From: Epichloe hybrida
Lineage: Eukaryota; Ascomycota; Sordariomycetes; Hypocreales; Clavicipitaceae
Assembly (NCBI GenBank): GCA_019022495.1
Contig: JAFEKR010000001.1
Coordinates: 744,001-808,000 of the forward strand
Direction: 5' to 3'
Length of the DNA stretch: 64,000 nt
Shown here: positions 11,001-20,329 of the stretch, one piece after another
Layout: the number at the start of each line of letters is the position of its first letter
Position numbering within the stretch: the stretch's first letter is position 1
Made by a program: the position numbers and the translations under genes
Notes under the pieces: generated by a model
Databases searched by the model: none
Seen by the model: the letters and a program-made list of their open reading frames with translations, nothing else
What the model was told of the DNA's origin: nothing

Positions 11001-13500
11001 ATTTCCTAATAATAGGAACTATCTTATTATCTTAGATTAATACGTTCGCGAGGTTGTTTACCTTAACGTGTAACCTATCTATATTATCTAAAGAGAATAA
11101 GAAAGGCGTATATATGTTAATCATATAGAAAGGGATATTACCTAGCTCTATTAGTATATTAACTACTCCTTTTATAATTACGCTCCTAGCACTAAATTCG
11201 ATTATCTTTTCTAGAGTTAGTTTGATCTTTAGTAATAGCATTAATCTTAGCAAAGCTTATACTTATCTAATTCTAGCTATTAAGATACCTAAGGCTCCTA
11301 TATTAGGCATTATCCCTTAGAAAACTTCTTTAAAGTAACGTTCCTCTGAAATATAAGAGGTTTTTACATTATTAAAGTGATTATGCTTAAGGTATACGTG
11401 CTTAAATAATTTATCTCTTAGGATATTAATAACATTACTATTAACTAGTTAAAATCCTAATATAAAGAATTATATAATACTTAGCTAGTTAAACTTTAAT
11501 GTTAAAGTCTCTTCTATATTATTATCCTTGCCTTTATTATTATTAGACTTAACGAAGGTTTTAGCTAATTTCTACGCTCTATTAGTAAGGTTATTAGCTT
11601 CTTTAGATGCTTAGCCTTCGTAGGCTATAAGGAATACCTAATACTTTTTCTCCATTAGCGGCGATTAGTATCTCTTGTTCTTCTACTAGCGCTCTTTTAC
11701 CTCTTTCTAGTCTTTTTCTAGATGGTTTGTTAACTAGCATCCGTTCTTATTATAGACGTAGTATTTACTATAGTTATAGCCTTAGTTACAGTAACTATAG
11801 CCTCTGTCTTAACCTTGTTAATTATATAGTTAGTTATAATAGTAGTCTATAAATATTACTTCTAATTTATTAGCATTAGTAGTACTAACAGTGCTTTAAT
11901 TAAATTAGGTAGCTAATTTATTAGCTTTAGCAATAGAGATTAATTTACGGAGGTCTCTAGTAAGTCCTTTAAAGCTAGGTAAATAATTATATTTAGCTTA
12001 CTTACACTCTAGAATACTAGAAATTACGCTTAGGGTCTAATAATAGAGTTTTATATTAACTATTAATAGGGGAAAGAGTTCTCTATAAACATATTTAAGG
12101 GTTATAAGTAGAATCTCAAGACAATCTAGTTTAGACTTATCTGGATTAGTAGCAATAATATTCCTAAGCGTTATACTATTCTATTCTTAGCAATAGAACT
12201 GTTAGTTACTTTCTATTTTAAATTATTAACAAACATCATTAACTATTTATTCGTATATAAAGCCTTTATTTACTAGATAATTAAGGTAATACTACTTAGC
12301 ATTACCTGAAAGCATAATAGGAAGGGCCTTATGCATATATTCCCACAGGAGATTTAGTCTATTACACTTATTCTAGAATAAGTTAACTTTTAGCGTAAGG
12401 AAGTTATACATCTTCCTACTATAATGGTTATTATCCTTATAGCTCTTTATGAGTTCTAAGATCTTTCTTATAATTTAATCTTTAGATAGGATTATTACTA
12501 TTTACATAGCTAGGGTCATTTATTAAATTAGTTGTTCTAGGATAATCGGCGGAATTATCGGATTTATCAGGGGTTTAGGTGTGTTTCTTCCTGGAGGTAG
12601 TTATGTAGCTAGAGGGTTATTTAAAGCGGGATTGTGAGGGTTATTAATCAGGGGATTGTATATAGGAGGATTATATACTAAAGGGTATATCCCTGAAGGG
12701 TAATGGATGGGGGTAGTGTGAATTAAAGGGCTTGTAATTAGGGGGCTTTTAAGGGCGGGATTGTTTAAAGAGAGGAATTTGCCTGTGGCGATTTGCTTTG
12801 CGATTTTGTTTTCAGGCCACTATGACATTGTTTCTTCTTTAAGGACTTAAATCAACAATTTAACAATCTTACTGCTTTGATTTTGAATAATATAGACGCT
12901 ATTCTTGCGTAAGTAGTCTTATAATTCGCGTACTAAAGGTCATGAAGCTTAATCAAGTGTTTCTTTTGTCTAGCTATTAAGGTTATTACAGAAGATCTCC
13001 TAAAGGGCAAGATCTTTATATTAACCACTCTTATAGACATTAATTATCTAAGCAAGATAGTTATTAAGCTCCTATTCCTTAGTAGTCTAAGGATCTAGTT
13101 CTCTTAAGCTCTCCTAGTTAGTGGTAATAACTAAGGTATGTTTTTAAAGTCATAGAGGTAAGCTTACTTTATCAGGTCTTAACTAGGCAGGCTACTTTCC
13201 TTTAGTAGTCTAAGATAAAGCTTATTTATTACTTAGGGGTGCTATTATTAATAGTCTTTAGCTAGTAAGGCTAAGGGATTTTTAACTAGCAGGGTTAAGG
13301 GGTTTTTAATCTCTAGTTTAAGAAGTTATACGTGGCTATAAACTCTTGGTTAGTTAATTGGTTTTCTTGTAATAGACAATAGGATTAATTCTTCTATTAA
13401 TAGTTAGAGACTTGCTAATAGAAAAAGTTAAATCCCTAGGAAGCCTAATATCTAGTATCCGGAGTCTATCTTCCTTTAGCACACTTCCTTAGGTAGCTAA
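8090..13500 (-). pseudogene. copia-1 gag-pol remnant
   Basis: Domains in minus-strand order. Gag ends with a knuckle-like stretch near 11640-11800 in which KNGC is followed by a stop (Trp codon lost) and LTNH. Protease is near 11032-11253, the longest open stretch (73 codons), containing LIELGNIPFYMINIYTPFL; the family uses this domain to cut the polyprotein. Integrase is near 10150-10800, with FKFIIKDNYKFNYKI at about 10740-10790. RT has its catalytic TDD changed to TNN at 9025-9033. RNase H has KSKRVTCSALASELY at 8416-8460, still uninterrupted. A TNN catalytic site and numerous stops mean no activity. Confidence 0.85.
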
Positions 13501-13559
13501 AGGAAGGCCTCTTCTTAAGTAATTCCTAGCTTATCTGTGGTTTTTTAACTACTAATTAG

Positions 13560-13793
13560 TGTTAGTTACACTAAGGGATTGGTATGCACTAGCGTAACGT
13601 AGGGTTAGGTTCAATGATATAAAATAAGGTCTAAGGATTAAAGCTATCTATAGCGTTATGTGGCTATAAGAAAAAGGGGGACGCGAGTCACGTGTGTGCC
13701 TTGCGTACAGGTGTAGCTAATTATAGTGTAGCGCTGCCGCACGTGCTCCACTTTCCTAGTGGTTAACCCGATGTTAACCCAGTTGTCGCAACA
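13560..13793 (-). repeat. copia-1 5' LTR (right)
   Basis: 234-bp direct copy of 7501-7734. It keeps more G and C (CACGTGCTCCAC, GTTGTCGCAACA), so it shows the ancestral sequence better than the left LTR. Confidence 0.92.
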
Positions 13794-13814
13794 ATTTCTT
13801 AAAAAGAGATATTA

Positions 13815-13935
13815 AATTTATTATTACTATTACTACTATTACTACTACTACTACTATTATTACTATTATTACTATTATTACTATTATTACTATTATTACT
13901 ATTATTACTATTATTACTATTATTATTATTTTAAA
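13815..13935. repeat. ATTACTATT microsatellite in element D
   Basis: About 120 bp of ATTACTATT-type trinucleotide/nonamer repeat, directly left of a block reading AAGAAAAGTATTTTATTTTATT. The reverse complement of the same pair (microsatellite next to that block) lies in C2 at 63510-64000, which links the two elements. Confidence 0.9.
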
Positions 13936-14129
13936 AAATATAAGAAAGAAAAGTATTTTATTTTATTAATATCTTTAAAAAGCTTAAAATACTAAGTAAT
14001 TAAAAAGTATAGCTTTTTCTATAGTAATTTCCTTATACTTATTTATATTTATATTTTAGTTACTTATTTACTATTTAATTTTAATTAAACTTTAACACTA
14101 ATAATATTATAAGTTAATATAATTTATTA

Positions 14130-14340
14130 TAGCTTATAGTAGCTTATAAACTATAAGCTATTATAAGCTATTATAAGCTATTATAAGCTATTATAAGCTA
14201 TTATAAGCTATTATAAGCTATTATAAGCTATTATATAGCTATTATAAGCTATTATAAGCTATTATAGCTATTATAAGCTATTATAAGCTATTATAAGCTA
14301 TTATAAGCTATTATAAGCTATTATAAGCTATTATAAGTAA
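14130..14340. repeat. AAGCTATTAT decamer array in element D
   Basis: About 20 copies of AAGCTATTAT with two shortened units. The array lies just inside the right pentamer TIR. The same decamer occupies the same place in A' (26430-26520), A1, A2, A3 and A4, and in inverse orientation in C2. Confidence 0.93.
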
Positions 14341-14351
14341 TTATATTACTA

Positions 14352-14519
14352 AAAATTACAAATACTACAAATACTACAAAATACTACATGTAGTGTAGTG
14401 TAGTAAAAAAATTCCCTTGTAGTATAGTGTGTAGTGTAGTGTAGTATATAGTGTAGTATAGTATACTACACTACACTACAAATACTACACAATGTAGTGT
14501 AGTGTAGTGCAAAGCTCTG
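14352..14519. repeat. element D right terminal repeat of TGTAG pentamers
   Basis: Pentamer runs in both orientations (CTACAAATA, TGTAGTGTAG), with the spacer ATTCCCTTGTAGTATAG resembling the one in the left end, ending GCAAAGCTCTG. It is the inverted partner of 6212-6385. Confidence 0.75.
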
Positions 14520-15480
14520 TGTATTATATTCTTTACTCTTTTAGTCCTTAATTACCTATATTTCTCTAAGTAATACTAACTATATAAGGGGATTTTCTAG
14601 ATTTTCTTACTATCCTTAATTAGGTAAAAACTTTAATAAATACCCTAAGTAATTAGGACCCTAATAACCCTAATAATTATATGTTTTCTAAGGTAACTTA
14701 CTATTATTTTAGCACCTATTATCTAAACCTTATTTTAGGGTTTAATTACGCTAATATAGCTTATTATATTTCCTTTAGTTTAACTAGGGCTACTAAGGTC
14801 TATTAGGTATATTTTATTATATATTCTCTAGACCTTTGCTTACTCCCTAGGTAAGCTGCTTTAGCTATATATAATTAGTATATTATTTTATACTAGTAAC
14901 TTTTAGTTACTATATATCCTACCCTTACCCTAGGGATTATAAGTTATTACTTCTTCTTTACTACTTATTTACTAACTTTTTATAGCTAAACTATACTATA
15001 TATTATAATTCCTAGAAAAGAAAAATAACTTTATAGCTATAATATTATAATCTAGGATTTATACCCTAGGGGGTAGTAAAGCACTAGTTTTTCTAAGTAA
15101 TAGAGGTAGTAGTTTAAGAGAATAAGAGTAAGGCTACTAAGTATTTCCTTTATAATAGTATTATTTTAATATATAAGGGGGTAACTATAGAAGGGTTTCC
15201 TATAAGACTTCTCTCCTTATAAGTATCTTTTCTTTTATTATTTAGTAAATAGTCTAATAAGGGTTTTAATTAAAGTGTAATAGTAGCTAATAAGGCTAGG
15301 CCTTTTTTATAATTCCCTTATCCCTTATTACTTATAACTTACTTATATCTTACTATACTTTTTACTTATTTTACTTTAATAAAAAGCTTAAATTATATAT
15401 TAAGTGCTTTCTATATCTTCTAATACTACCTATTAATTATATTTACTTAGCTAGCCTTTCTATTTTACTAGGTATTTATT
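14520..15480 (-). other. gypsy-2 3' region without recognisable domain
   Basis: This 1-kb stretch lies downstream of the integrase of gypsy-2. Its right part (about 15330-15480) matches gypsy-1 at 4020-4170. I found no domain, LTR, RNA gene or promoter. The part 14520-15000 has no second copy in the window. Confidence 0.5.
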
Positions 15481-16084
15481 ACCTTTATATATCTTTCTAT
15501 AATCCCTAACTTCTTTAACTTTAAACTAATTATTATTATCTTTAAGGTTAGGTATTAGTATATCCTTATCTAGGGTATTTTCCTAGTAATTCTATAGCTC
15601 TAATAGGCTAATATAAAATATATTATATAGTTAGCTATACTTATTAGGTAGCACTAGTTAGTATGCTTATTTACTTATAGTATTAAGTATTTAAAATAGC
15701 CTAATAAATCTTAGGTTTAGCTTCTATTTTATATCCTTAAGCCTAATATTCTTTACTAATAGTAGTACTAAGTCTTCTCTTTTTAAGGTTATTAGCTAAT
15801 ATCTCTAGTTATAGTACTTTACTTACACTTTAGTAGCCCTTACCTAGTTATATACTAGTTTCTTCCTAACCTAATATAGCTTTTTAATATATATATAAGC
15901 CTCTAGGATCTCTCCCTTTATGCTCTTACCCTTAAGAGTAAGGTAAAACTTAGGTAAATAGCTTATAAGAGTGTAATTAGAGAAGTAGCTTATTATCCTA
16001 TTAATAGTATTATTATATATAAATTAGGCTATTAGGAGTAGCTTTAGCTATAATTATTAGTTCTCTTTAATAAAATATTATAGG
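15480..16084 (-). pseudogene. gypsy-2 integrase C-terminal remnant
   Basis: Homologous to gypsy-1 4837-5410. The minus strand gives the stretch around YNNTIN.I.. and the tail with KGKS-like basic residues, with stops at former Gln and Trp codons. The frame continues across A' into 26683 and beyond. Confidence 0.7.
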
Positions 16085-16679
16085 CAGCTTAAATTCTTAT
16101 ACTATTTAGGTATTTAGTCATAGAATTATAAAGTTTTAGCTAATTTAGACTATTAAGCTATATATATATAGGGTAGCTATAAATAGTATTATCTAGGCTT
16201 AACTTATAGTTATATTTATTTTTTATATTTTAAAGGTTATTTTATCTCTCTAGCCTTTTTTTAAGATTTACTATACGTTTTAATATAGTTTTTTTGCTTT
16301 AAATATAATATTTACCCTAAAGAAATAATTTATAATTCTAAATAAATAAGATTAAAACTCTAATAAAAATATTCTTATATATATAAGGAATTTATTATAA
16401 AGAGAAAATTAATCCTTATTTAATAAATGCTTCTTTTACTATTAAACTATTTTATTATAATTATAATAAATTATATTAGCTTTTAACCTTCTTTAAACTA
16501 AAAGAGAAGGAAAAAACCTAGGAAAAGTTTATAAAGAAAGGTTAAAATATTATATAAAGAATAATTATAATATATATGCTATTTTTTTTAATATTAAGTA
16601 AATAAATAAATAAGCTTTAAAAGTAAGTTTAATTATTTATACTACTTTTAGCTTACTTACTTAGTTATAAAGTGTTTTT

Positions 16680-17095
16680 AAAAGTGGATCTAAAAGTGGG
16701 TCCTATTAGTTATACTATAAACCTAGTATTATCTCTTTACTTAGTTATATAATTCTAGCTTAAAAAAACATATATACAAAAGTGGGTCTAAAAGTGGGCC
16801 TCATTAGTTACACTATAAACCTAGTATTATCTCTTTACTTAGTTATATAATTCTAGCTTAAAAAACATATATACAAAAGTGGGTCTAAAATGGGCCTTAT
16901 TAGTTACACTATAAACCTAGTATTATCTCTTTACTTAGTTATATAATTCTAGCTAAAAAGAAATATGTATAAAAAAGTAAGTCTAAAAGTAAGTCTTATT
17001 AGTTATACTATAAATATAGTAATCTCTTTACTTAGTTATATAATTTTAGTTTAAAAGAGAGAAATATACTTAAGTAAGTCTTCTAGTTATATTAG
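16680..17095. repeat. A' tandem units (about 97 bp x 4)
   Basis: Units start at about 16681, 16778, 16875 and 16975. Each opens with AAAGTGGGTCTAAAAGTGGG or a RIP-altered form (the last has AAGTAAGTC twice) and carries CCTAGTATTATCTCTTTACT and an AATTCTAGCT motif in the spacer. A1-A4 share the same spacer. Confidence 0.88.
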
Positions 17096-17299
17096 GACTT
17101 ACTTTTTATTAGTATAAAATTATAAATAGTATAATATTAAAAAACATAAAAAAGAAAGGAATTTTATTTTATTAATATTTTAAAAAACCTTTAAATACTA
17201 AATAACTAAAAAGTCTAGCTTTTTCTATAGTAATTTACTTATAAATACTTATATTTATATTATATTTACTTATTACTTATTTATTTTAATTAAACTTTA

Positions 17300-17606
17300 T
17301 GTTAGATTCACAGGGTATTGAATTCAATGTAATACAGTCGTGAGCCCAAAGAATAGTATTGTTATTAATTATTTATTCTAGGCTACGTTATCTATTATTA
17401 TGATTGATTAAGTTATAGGAAAAGAGAGGTAAAAAGCTAGAAGTTATAATATATAAAGGGAAAAGGGGTTACGCATTTATGTCCCTACATTTCCTAGCTA
17501 ATTAACATGCTAGGTTATGGGTTACGTGCGGGGTCTGCGTGTGGCCTAAGCTTCTGCTAGGTAATTATAGCTACGACGCGTAATTAATATTACCTTTGTT
17601 CTAACA
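17300..17606 (-). repeat. copia-2 3' LTR (left)
   Basis: 307 bp, starting TGTTAGATTCACAGG and ending TTTGTTCTAACA. The GC-richer block near 17510-17590 keeps GTGCGGGGTCTGCGTG. Confidence 0.94.
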
Positions 17607-18059
17607 CTAGAACTTCTCTCTTTTAATATGATTGTTAATATGTAATATTAATTATAGAAATAAAAAAAGAAAAGATAGATTAAGAATGTGATTAATAGGG
17701 GATATAAGGAAAAGAACTTATAGCCTGTCTAGGTATATAGTTACTAATAAAAGGGAAATAATAATCTTGCTTAGCCTATAAGCTTGTGTGAGGATAAGTA
17801 GGTTCTTCTAAATCCCTTCTTTTCCTTAAAATAATATATATACCGCACTATAGTGCATATATAATATCTTCCTTCTCCTTAGTAATACCTTTATTCTCCT
17901 ATGCACTGCTATTAATTTCTGTGGTCTACTAGGAGGGCCTAGTAGGCTAGTGTGGTTATGGCTACTAGGGATGTTAACTATAGGGCGTATTACTATCTTA
18001 TCCCTATAGCTACCCTCCTAGAGGATTACCTTTTCCTCTTACTACGCGTGTGTTACGCG
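17607..18059 (-). other. copia-2 region between pol end and 3' LTR
   Basis: Downstream of RNase H on the minus strand. It contains a purine-rich run near 17665-17730 (AAAAAAAGAAAAGATAG) that may include the polypurine tract. No domain is recognised. GTTACGCG at 18052-18059 is the left copy of the C1 target duplication. Confidence 0.5.
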
Positions 18060-18375
18060 CAGAGCATTACATTACATTACATTACATTGTGTAATGTTTG
18101 TAATGTAATGTAATTATTACACATTACATTACATTACACATTACATTACATTACATTACACATTACATTACATTACATTACACATTACATTACATTACAT
18201 TACACATTACATTACATTACATTACACATTACATTACATTACATTACACATTACATTACATTACATTACACATTACATTACATTACATTACACATTACAT
18301 TACATTACATTACACCCCCCTTTCACACATTACATTACATTACATGTAATTATTTGTAATTAAATGTAATTATTT
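18060..18375. repeat. C1 left terminal repeat, ACATT pentamer array
   Basis: After CAGAGC come ATTAC/ACATT pentamers, a short inverted part (TGTAATGTTTGTAATG), about nine near-identical 20-bp sub-units (ACACATTACATTACATTAC), the spacer CACCCCCCTTTCACA and a last inverted run. C2 carries the same end with only two or three sub-units, so the array length varies between copies. Confidence 0.92.
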
Positions 18376-18639
18376 TTTATTTTTTAATATTTAGGTTAAG
18401 TAATTAGAAATTAATAGTAAGAAATAACTTAAATTATTAGAAAAGTATATATTAGGTTTCTAAAAATATAGATTAAGGTTAAATTACTATATAAATCTTA
18501 ATTATAACTTATAAAACTAATAAAACTTACTTTTTAAGCTTATTTCTTAGAAAAATATTAAAAACTTACTTTTAAGTATACTTTTTTAATAGAAAATCAT
18601 ATATATTTAAGTAAATAAGCTATAAAGAAGTTAATACTA

Positions 18640-19560
18640 TTATTAGTTAGACTCACTTTAGACCTAGTTTTAAGTATACTATCTTTTTAAGAGAAAATCA
18701 TATATATCTAAGCTAATAAGCTATAAAGAAGTTAATAGTATTATTAGTAAGACCCACTTTAGACCCACTTTTATATATTCTTCCTTTTTAAGAGAAAATC
18801 ATAAATATTTAAGCTAATAAGCTATAAAGAAGTTAATAGCATTATTAGTAAGACCCACTTTAGACCCACTTTTATATATACTTCCTTTTTAAGAGAAAAT
18901 CATAAATATTTAAGCTAATAAGCTATAAAGAAGTTAATAGTATTATTAGTTAAACCCACTTTAGACCCACTTTTATATATACTTCCTTTTTAAGAGAAAA
19001 TCATAAATATTTAAGCTAATAAGCTATAAAGAAGTTAATACTATTATTAGTTAGACCCACTTTAGACCCACTTTTATATATACTTCCTTTTTAAGAGAAA
19101 ATCATAAATATTTAAGCTAATAAGCTATAAAGAAGTTAATACTATTATTAGTTAGACCCACTTTAGACCCACTTTTATATATACTAAGAGAAAATCTTAT
19201 TTAAGCTAATAAGCTATAAAGAAGTTAATACTATTATTAGTTAGACCCACTTTAGACCCACTTTTATAGAGAAAATCATAATATTTAAGCTATAAGCTAT
19301 AAAGAAGTTAATACTATTATTAGTAAGACCTACTTTAGACCTACTTTTATATATACTATCTTTTTAAGAGAAAATCATAAATATTTAAGCTAATAAGCTA
19401 TAAAGAAGTTAATACTATTATTAGTAAGACCTACTTTAGACCTACTTTTATATATACTTCCTTTTTAAGAGAAAATCATATATATCTAAGTAAATAAGCT
19501 ATTAAGAAGTTAGTACTATAATTAGTAAGACTTACTTTAGACTTACTTTTAAACTTACTC
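18640..19560. repeat. C1 tandem array, about 102-bp unit, ~10 copies
   Basis: Each unit contains GACCCACTTTAGACCCAC, the inverse of the GTGGGTC double motif of A and D, at about 18751, 18852, 18953, 19053, 19155, 19243, 19327, 19429 and 19529. It then carries AAGAGAAAATCATAAATATT and AAGCTATAAAGAAGTTAATA. Two units are shortened. Outer units show C-to-T forms (GACCTACTTTAGACCTAC, GACTTACTTTAGACTTAC). Confidence 0.93.
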
Positions 19561-19564
19561 TAGA

Positions 19565-20255
19565 AAATACCTTTTTTTTAAAATAAAATTATATATAACT
19601 AGGTAAATAAGCTATAAAAAAGTTAGTTATATTATAAATAAACCCTATTATATACTTAATTTTTATTTATACCTTAAATAAACTATATTATTATTTTATA
19701 GCTTTAAATTCTTATAAACCTCTATAACTTATAGGCCTTTTAATTCCCTTAACTAAAAAGAAATAAACTTTTATTTTAAAAAGTATAATATTTATTTATT
19801 AACTTTATAAAATTAGATTTTATATTATATCTTAAATTAATTTACTTTTAATAATATAGGCTTTTTAAAGATTTCTTTATTAGTCCTTAATATAATTATT
19901 TAGACTTATAATATATTATTTTATATTAAATTTAAAAGTGTATATAGGGTATTATTTAGTAAAATAAACACTTAGGTTAAATAATATAATATTAAATCTT
20001 AGAAATTAGATTTATTAGTATTTTAAAATCATATAATATAAAACAAAATTCAAGGATTTCTTTTATACTCTTAAACCTATATAGTATACCCTACACCCTA
20101 ATATATAACTAATAATCTAAAACTAAGGAAACTTAAATAATTTATAGTAAATAAACTAAAATAGTAATTAAATTAACACTAATATTAACTTAATGAAGAA
20201 AAATCCATATAATATTATAAGATCTTAATATACCCCACTTTTTTTTCCCCCTAAC
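19565..20255. other. C1 interior without genes
   Basis: AT-rich sequence between the tandem array and the right end. Its last 60 bp (ATATTATAAGATCTTAATAT then ACCCCAC) match, inverted, the subterminal block of element D at 6407-6440. No open frame, RNA or promoter signal could be supported. Confidence 0.6.
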
Positions 20256-20320
20256 ATTACATTACACATTACATCCAAACCCCAAATATTACATTACATT
20301 ACATTACATTACATGCTCTG
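20250..20320. repeat. C1 right terminal repeat
   Basis: Starts after TTCCCCCTAA and runs as ACATT pentamers interrupted by CCAAACCCCAAAT, ending ACATGCTCTG. Much shorter than the left end (about 70 against about 315 bp). Confidence 0.88.
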
Positions 20321-20329
20321 GTTACGCGT

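Larger units (their letters stand above)
7501..13793 (-). mobile_element. copia-1: complete Ty1/copia retrotransposon, 6293 bp
   Basis: Two 234-bp LTRs (7501-7734 and 13560-13793) with TG..CA-type ends flank a minus-strand gag-pol remnant. The 5-bp target duplication is ATTTT at 7496-7500 and ATTTC at 13794-13798, differing by one C-to-T change of the RIP type. Inside the right LTR, CTAATTAG (13552-13559) marks the primer-binding side. It is inserted in TIR element D, so it is younger than D. Its coding remnant is less mutated than copia-2 (for example the intact RNase H stretch at 8416-8460), but it still has many stops. Confidence 0.93.
6212..14519. mobile_element. TIR element D (TGTAG flavour), split by copia-1
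   Basis: With copia-1 removed this element is about 2.01 kb (6212-7500 plus 13799-14519). It begins CAGAGCTTTACATGTAGTG and ends CACT-type pentamers then GCAAAGCTCTG, so the outer TIR is CAGAGCTTTRCA. Order: TGTAG pentamer TIR, GTGGGG block at 6409-6413, AT-rich interior, tandem GTGGGTC units (7060-7445), an ATTACTATT microsatellite, a decamer array, TGTAG TIR. A1 has the same order apart from the microsatellite. It contains no coding region. The 8-bp flanks differ (AATATATT left, TGTATTAT right), and the gypsy sequence on the two sides is not contiguous, so this copy is probably a recombinant between two insertions. The superfamily is probably hAT, judged from sibling copies with 8-bp TSDs. 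Confidence 0.7.
18060..20320. mobile_element. TIR element C1 (TGTAA flavour), 2261 bp, complete
   Basis: It begins CAGAGCATTACATTACATT and ends TTACATGCTCTG, with a perfect 8-bp TSD GTTACGCG at 18052-18059 and 20321-20328. Both ends consist of TGTAA/TTACA pentamers. Next to the right end, TACCCCACTTTTTTTTCCCC is the inverse of the TTAGGG-A-GTGGGG block of A1, so C1 lies in the opposite orientation. The interior holds about ten 102-bp tandem units and about 650 bp of AT-rich sequence; no coding region or transposase remnant was seen. This is the cleanest copy for defining ends and TSD length. The 8-bp TSD and the CAGAG start fit the hAT pattern (YARNG ends). Confidence 0.9.

Noticed and set aside
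11032..11253. 73-codon minus-strand open frame as a gene
   Set aside because: It is the best-preserved stretch of the copia-1 protease region, with stops on both sides, and is included in the gag-pol remnant.
18060..18375. ACATT pentamer arrays as telomeric repeats
   Set aside because: They occur within an element with TIRs and a target duplication, in both orientations; ascomycete telomeres are normally TTAGGG and no TTAGGG array occurs in the window.
18640..19560. Regular ~102-bp repeats as a CRISPR array
   Set aside because: Units are directly abutting tandem repeats without unique spacers, inside a transposon of a eukaryotic genome.
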